Assembly (NCBI GenBank): GCA_030374765.1
Contig: JARGXX010000016.1
Coordinates: forward strand, 1,674,001 to 1,738,000
Direction of reading: 5' to 3'
From: Agarophyton chilense
Lineage: Eukaryota; Rhodophyta; Florideophyceae; Gracilariales; Gracilariaceae
DNA: 64,000 nt
Notes under the pieces: model-generated
The model's database searches: none
What the model saw: the letters and a program-made list of their open reading frames with translations, nothing else
What the model was told of the DNA's origin: nothing
In this document: piece by piece, positions 61,558 through 64,000 of the stretch
How the letters are laid out: every line of letters starts with the position of its first letter
Position numbering within the stretch: the stretch's first letter is position 1
Translations under genes and position numbers: made by a program

Positions 61558-64000
61558 TTCTTTCTCCTGGAAGTTAATAAGTGTAAGCCCTCATCTCTGT
61601 TGCCACCTGAAACAGACGATCCAGTATTATCTCTTTCTGCCAAACCACAAAAAAACTCCCGTCGATTTGCTTTTGTACCGTCTCAAGCCGATTCGCCCAA
61701 CTCCTCGCAACCGCCTCCGTATTAAAGTAGAGCTCCCATGTCTCCAGCTTTGCATGATGTAGAATCCTGTCCTACAAATACCGTGAAACTCCATAGAAGC
61801 TCCCTTGCACTCTAATTTCATACTTGCGTCGCCTAATCATCTCCTCCGAAACCAGTCCTTACCCTCCCCGTTTAAGAGTGTTCAACAGTTCCCTCAAGTC
61901 GTCCAACAAAATTTTTTGTCCACTCTCCTATCCCCTGAAGCGATCTAACTCGTTCTGCGTCATCTTTTGACTCCCCATCACACTAATGCATTCCTCCTTC
62001 ACCATACTCAACTCTCCACTCAAAACATTTATCTCCTCAACCAGAGCACTACGCGGTAACATACTGACACCTTCTTCCACAGCCTCATCTCCCTCCTCTT
62101 TGAGTTCTGGGAGACATCCTCCCCTTACAGCTTCAATTGGCCCTTGTTCACACATAGCAGTCGTCGCTACCATTCCCGGAATTGTCCTCGTCTTTTCTCA
62201 CGCATGTTATCTGGGATCCGCGATCTAGTTCTAACGCCAGCTCTCTTTTATTCACCAGACTCACGTACCAACCACTCTTCCACAACACGATCTTCCTTTT
62301 CCATCACTACAACGGCTGGGCGTTTCAGTCCTCTTGTTTGCAGTGTTTCTCTTTTTCACGGGTTTTTCGTCTTTCCCAAGTATGTCTTCTTAGCCTTGCT
62401 TTTACGGCGGTTTTCCGTCGTTTCGAATTCTTTTGACCCCATTGGTCTCCCGACCAGTTCTCTCTCCTAAACGGACGTTCTTTCCATCTTGTTCAGCCTC
62501 CTTACGACCTGAAATTCCTCCGCCGTTTGCTGAGTGCCCGGTCCAAGATCCAGTACTCCTGTCAATGCCACCTGGTACCCTTCTTTCAATTCTTTTATAA
62601 TAATACAGTGAGGTGCATCATTCTTTCAACTACCCTCGGCGCTCTTCTACTTCTTCTGCAATTCTTTTCTCTTCAATTTACTCAGCCACTGCCTAGATTT
62701 CAATATTCCTATCTACACACTGCGCAACAGCCCTATTCTGGTTTTCGAACATGTTCGTAATCTTCTTAGGTCTTGCAAATCATTTTTGCGTGTTCAGGGA
62801 GTACTTAGGTCCCATCCACGTCCTCTTTCACGTCTTTTCCGAACAGAAGGCACGCTCATATCTTTTCCTTTTCCGCCCTGCGTTTCATGCACCTTCTTAC
62901 TCTTCACATTTCGTCTTCTTTTCGTTTTCCTCACGTTTTCGTTACTCAGTTTTGTGGGACTTCTGTCCCTTGCTGTGGGCTCCCACAACCGTCATCTCCG
63001 CGAACATTGGCATCCCTTTAACGCCTTAGATTGCTTCTCGGCGGCCCTTCTCTACCACTGTTTGCGAGACCATACCCCCTCCCGGCGCCACGGCGCTGGG
63101 ACTTGCAATTTTCGCGCATATACAGTGTACCTGACGTTCATTTCCTCTTTGCAACCGATCTATATTCTAAACGGTATCAAAGGAAGCACTTCCAGAGCTG
63201 ACTACGACGGACTACTAAAATATTACACCCATTTTCGCAAAAAAGTAGAAAACATGGGATTGGAAAATCGCAAACTGTTTCCCGCCGTTCACAAGATACC
63301 TGTCAGGTCGAGCATGGTTTGTGCAGGTGGCTTGAAAAAGATGAGGCGATCAATGAGGGCTGTAGACGTGTAGATACCACCAATCAAATCAAGCCTTTTA
63401 TTGCAAAAAACAGAAGTTCCTGTTTCTTCTAATGGTCGTGAGGGATGACATTGCATATTCAAGTTTTTAGGAGTCTATTTCGATCGATAGAAAAAAGCGT
63501 ATCCAGGTTGGCCATCCTAACTAATAGCGATGGACAACTCCTTACTTTACCATTCTATTTCAAGCTTTTTGACAAAAATTGCTTGGCAAGCAGCTTTTGT
63601 CATCCAGTTGCAGCTTTTTTGCAACGTAGCGTCTCTTTATTTACACTCTTTGAAGCACAAGAGATGGAACATATCAAGTCTTGATAACTCTCTTAAATCT
63701 CTTCTAAAATTCTTTTCGTGGAGCCGGAATGTAGAAAAATCGCTGAATAACAGATATCTTGGATCAAATTCTGAAGACCAAGTTCCAGGCGTTCCAAATC
63801 AATAATATCATCCCTCTGCAGTTTATCAGCGGGCGTCACCAACTATTGTCCCTCAGAAGTCGACTGCGGCACCGATCAAGGCGACTTGATGTGGATTGAG
63901 AAAATCCTAGGGAGTTAATGCCGTCTCCAAGGTCCAGAAAAAGTTTTGTCGTAGCATTGCGAGCCAAGCTCGCTCTAATCCTCGCTAATTTCAGACACAG
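61558..64000. other. Unrecognised region right of element III
   Basis: 2.4 kb, notably pyrimidine-rich on the plus strand from 61800 to 63000. Open frames: 61928-62173 minus (81 codons; VEEINVLSGELSMVKEECIS, possibly coiled coil) and 62786-63373 plus (195 codons; its last 80 residues, ISSLQPIYILNGIKGS then YDGLLKYYTHFRKKVENMG, look protein-like). Neither resembles a family I know. They may be remnants of another repeat. Confidence 0.3.

Noticed and set aside
61558..63373. Host gene in the pyrimidine-rich tail region
   Set aside because: The open frames have no recognisable family and no splice pattern could be defended; left as unassigned sequence.
1..64000. CRISPR arrays, operons, ribosome-binding sites, riboswitches
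   Set aside because: No regularly spaced repeats or prokaryotic gene layout; split genes and retrotransposons show a nuclear eukaryotic context.

Overview
The window is nuclear DNA of a plastid-bearing eukaryote. Support for this: a ribosomal protein gene (eL19) split by a GT-AG intron, a 258-residue protein with a plastid-transit-like N-terminus, mostly intronless genes, and heavy loading with Ty3/gypsy, DIRS-type and PIF/Harbinger elements. A red alga fits best, but that is inference.

Layout. (1) 1-27333 is a nest of chromodomain Ty3/gypsy retrotransposons. Element I (+ strand, 5' end outside the window) is interrupted by element II (3479-14855), which has two LTRs and a CACAC target-site duplication at both ends (3474-3478 and 14856-14860). 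Element I resumes at 14856. Element IV lies head-on on the minus strand, with its 5' LTR at 26741-27333. (2) 27334-43000 is a host gene island: a 3-hydroxyisobutyryl-CoA hydrolase-like protein, an RBR-like RING protein, eL19, a small two-exon gene, a PQ-loop membrane protein, OGG1, a DUF3727/DUF1292-like plastid protein and a TB2/DP1/HVA22 membrane protein. (3) 44100-48600 holds a decayed PIF/Harbinger transposon. (4) 50100-54040 holds a DIRS-type retrotransposon with RT-RNase H and a tyrosine recombinase. (5) 54041-57131 holds a broken gene for a charged disordered protein. (6) 57132-61557 is element III, a truncated relative of element II. (7) 61558-64000 has no recognisable gene.

The most notable observation is that elements I, II and IV all carry, between the chromodomain end of pol and the 3' LTR side, a gene on the opposite strand to pol. 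The three copies (A 11907-14157 minus, B 14856-16601 minus, C 17556-20100 plus) are diverged members of one family I do not recognise: an Arg/Gly-rich segment, a middle domain with a GFxNIVxGT-type motif, and a helical C-terminal domain. Copy C ends in a well-formed 73-bp GT-AG intron just before its stop. Rejoining element I across element II puts a matching intron and a nearby stop in copy B. The family therefore looks like a spliced antisense accessory gene carried by two Ty3/gypsy lineages. All three copies are broken by stops or frameshifts.

Two further element features stand out. The two gypsy lineages have unrelated LTRs but share an 18-nt primer-binding site at the same 3-nt spacing. 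The LTRs of elements II and III contain an antisense tRNA-like stretch with a B-box. No element here appears able to encode all its proteins. The host genes look intact.
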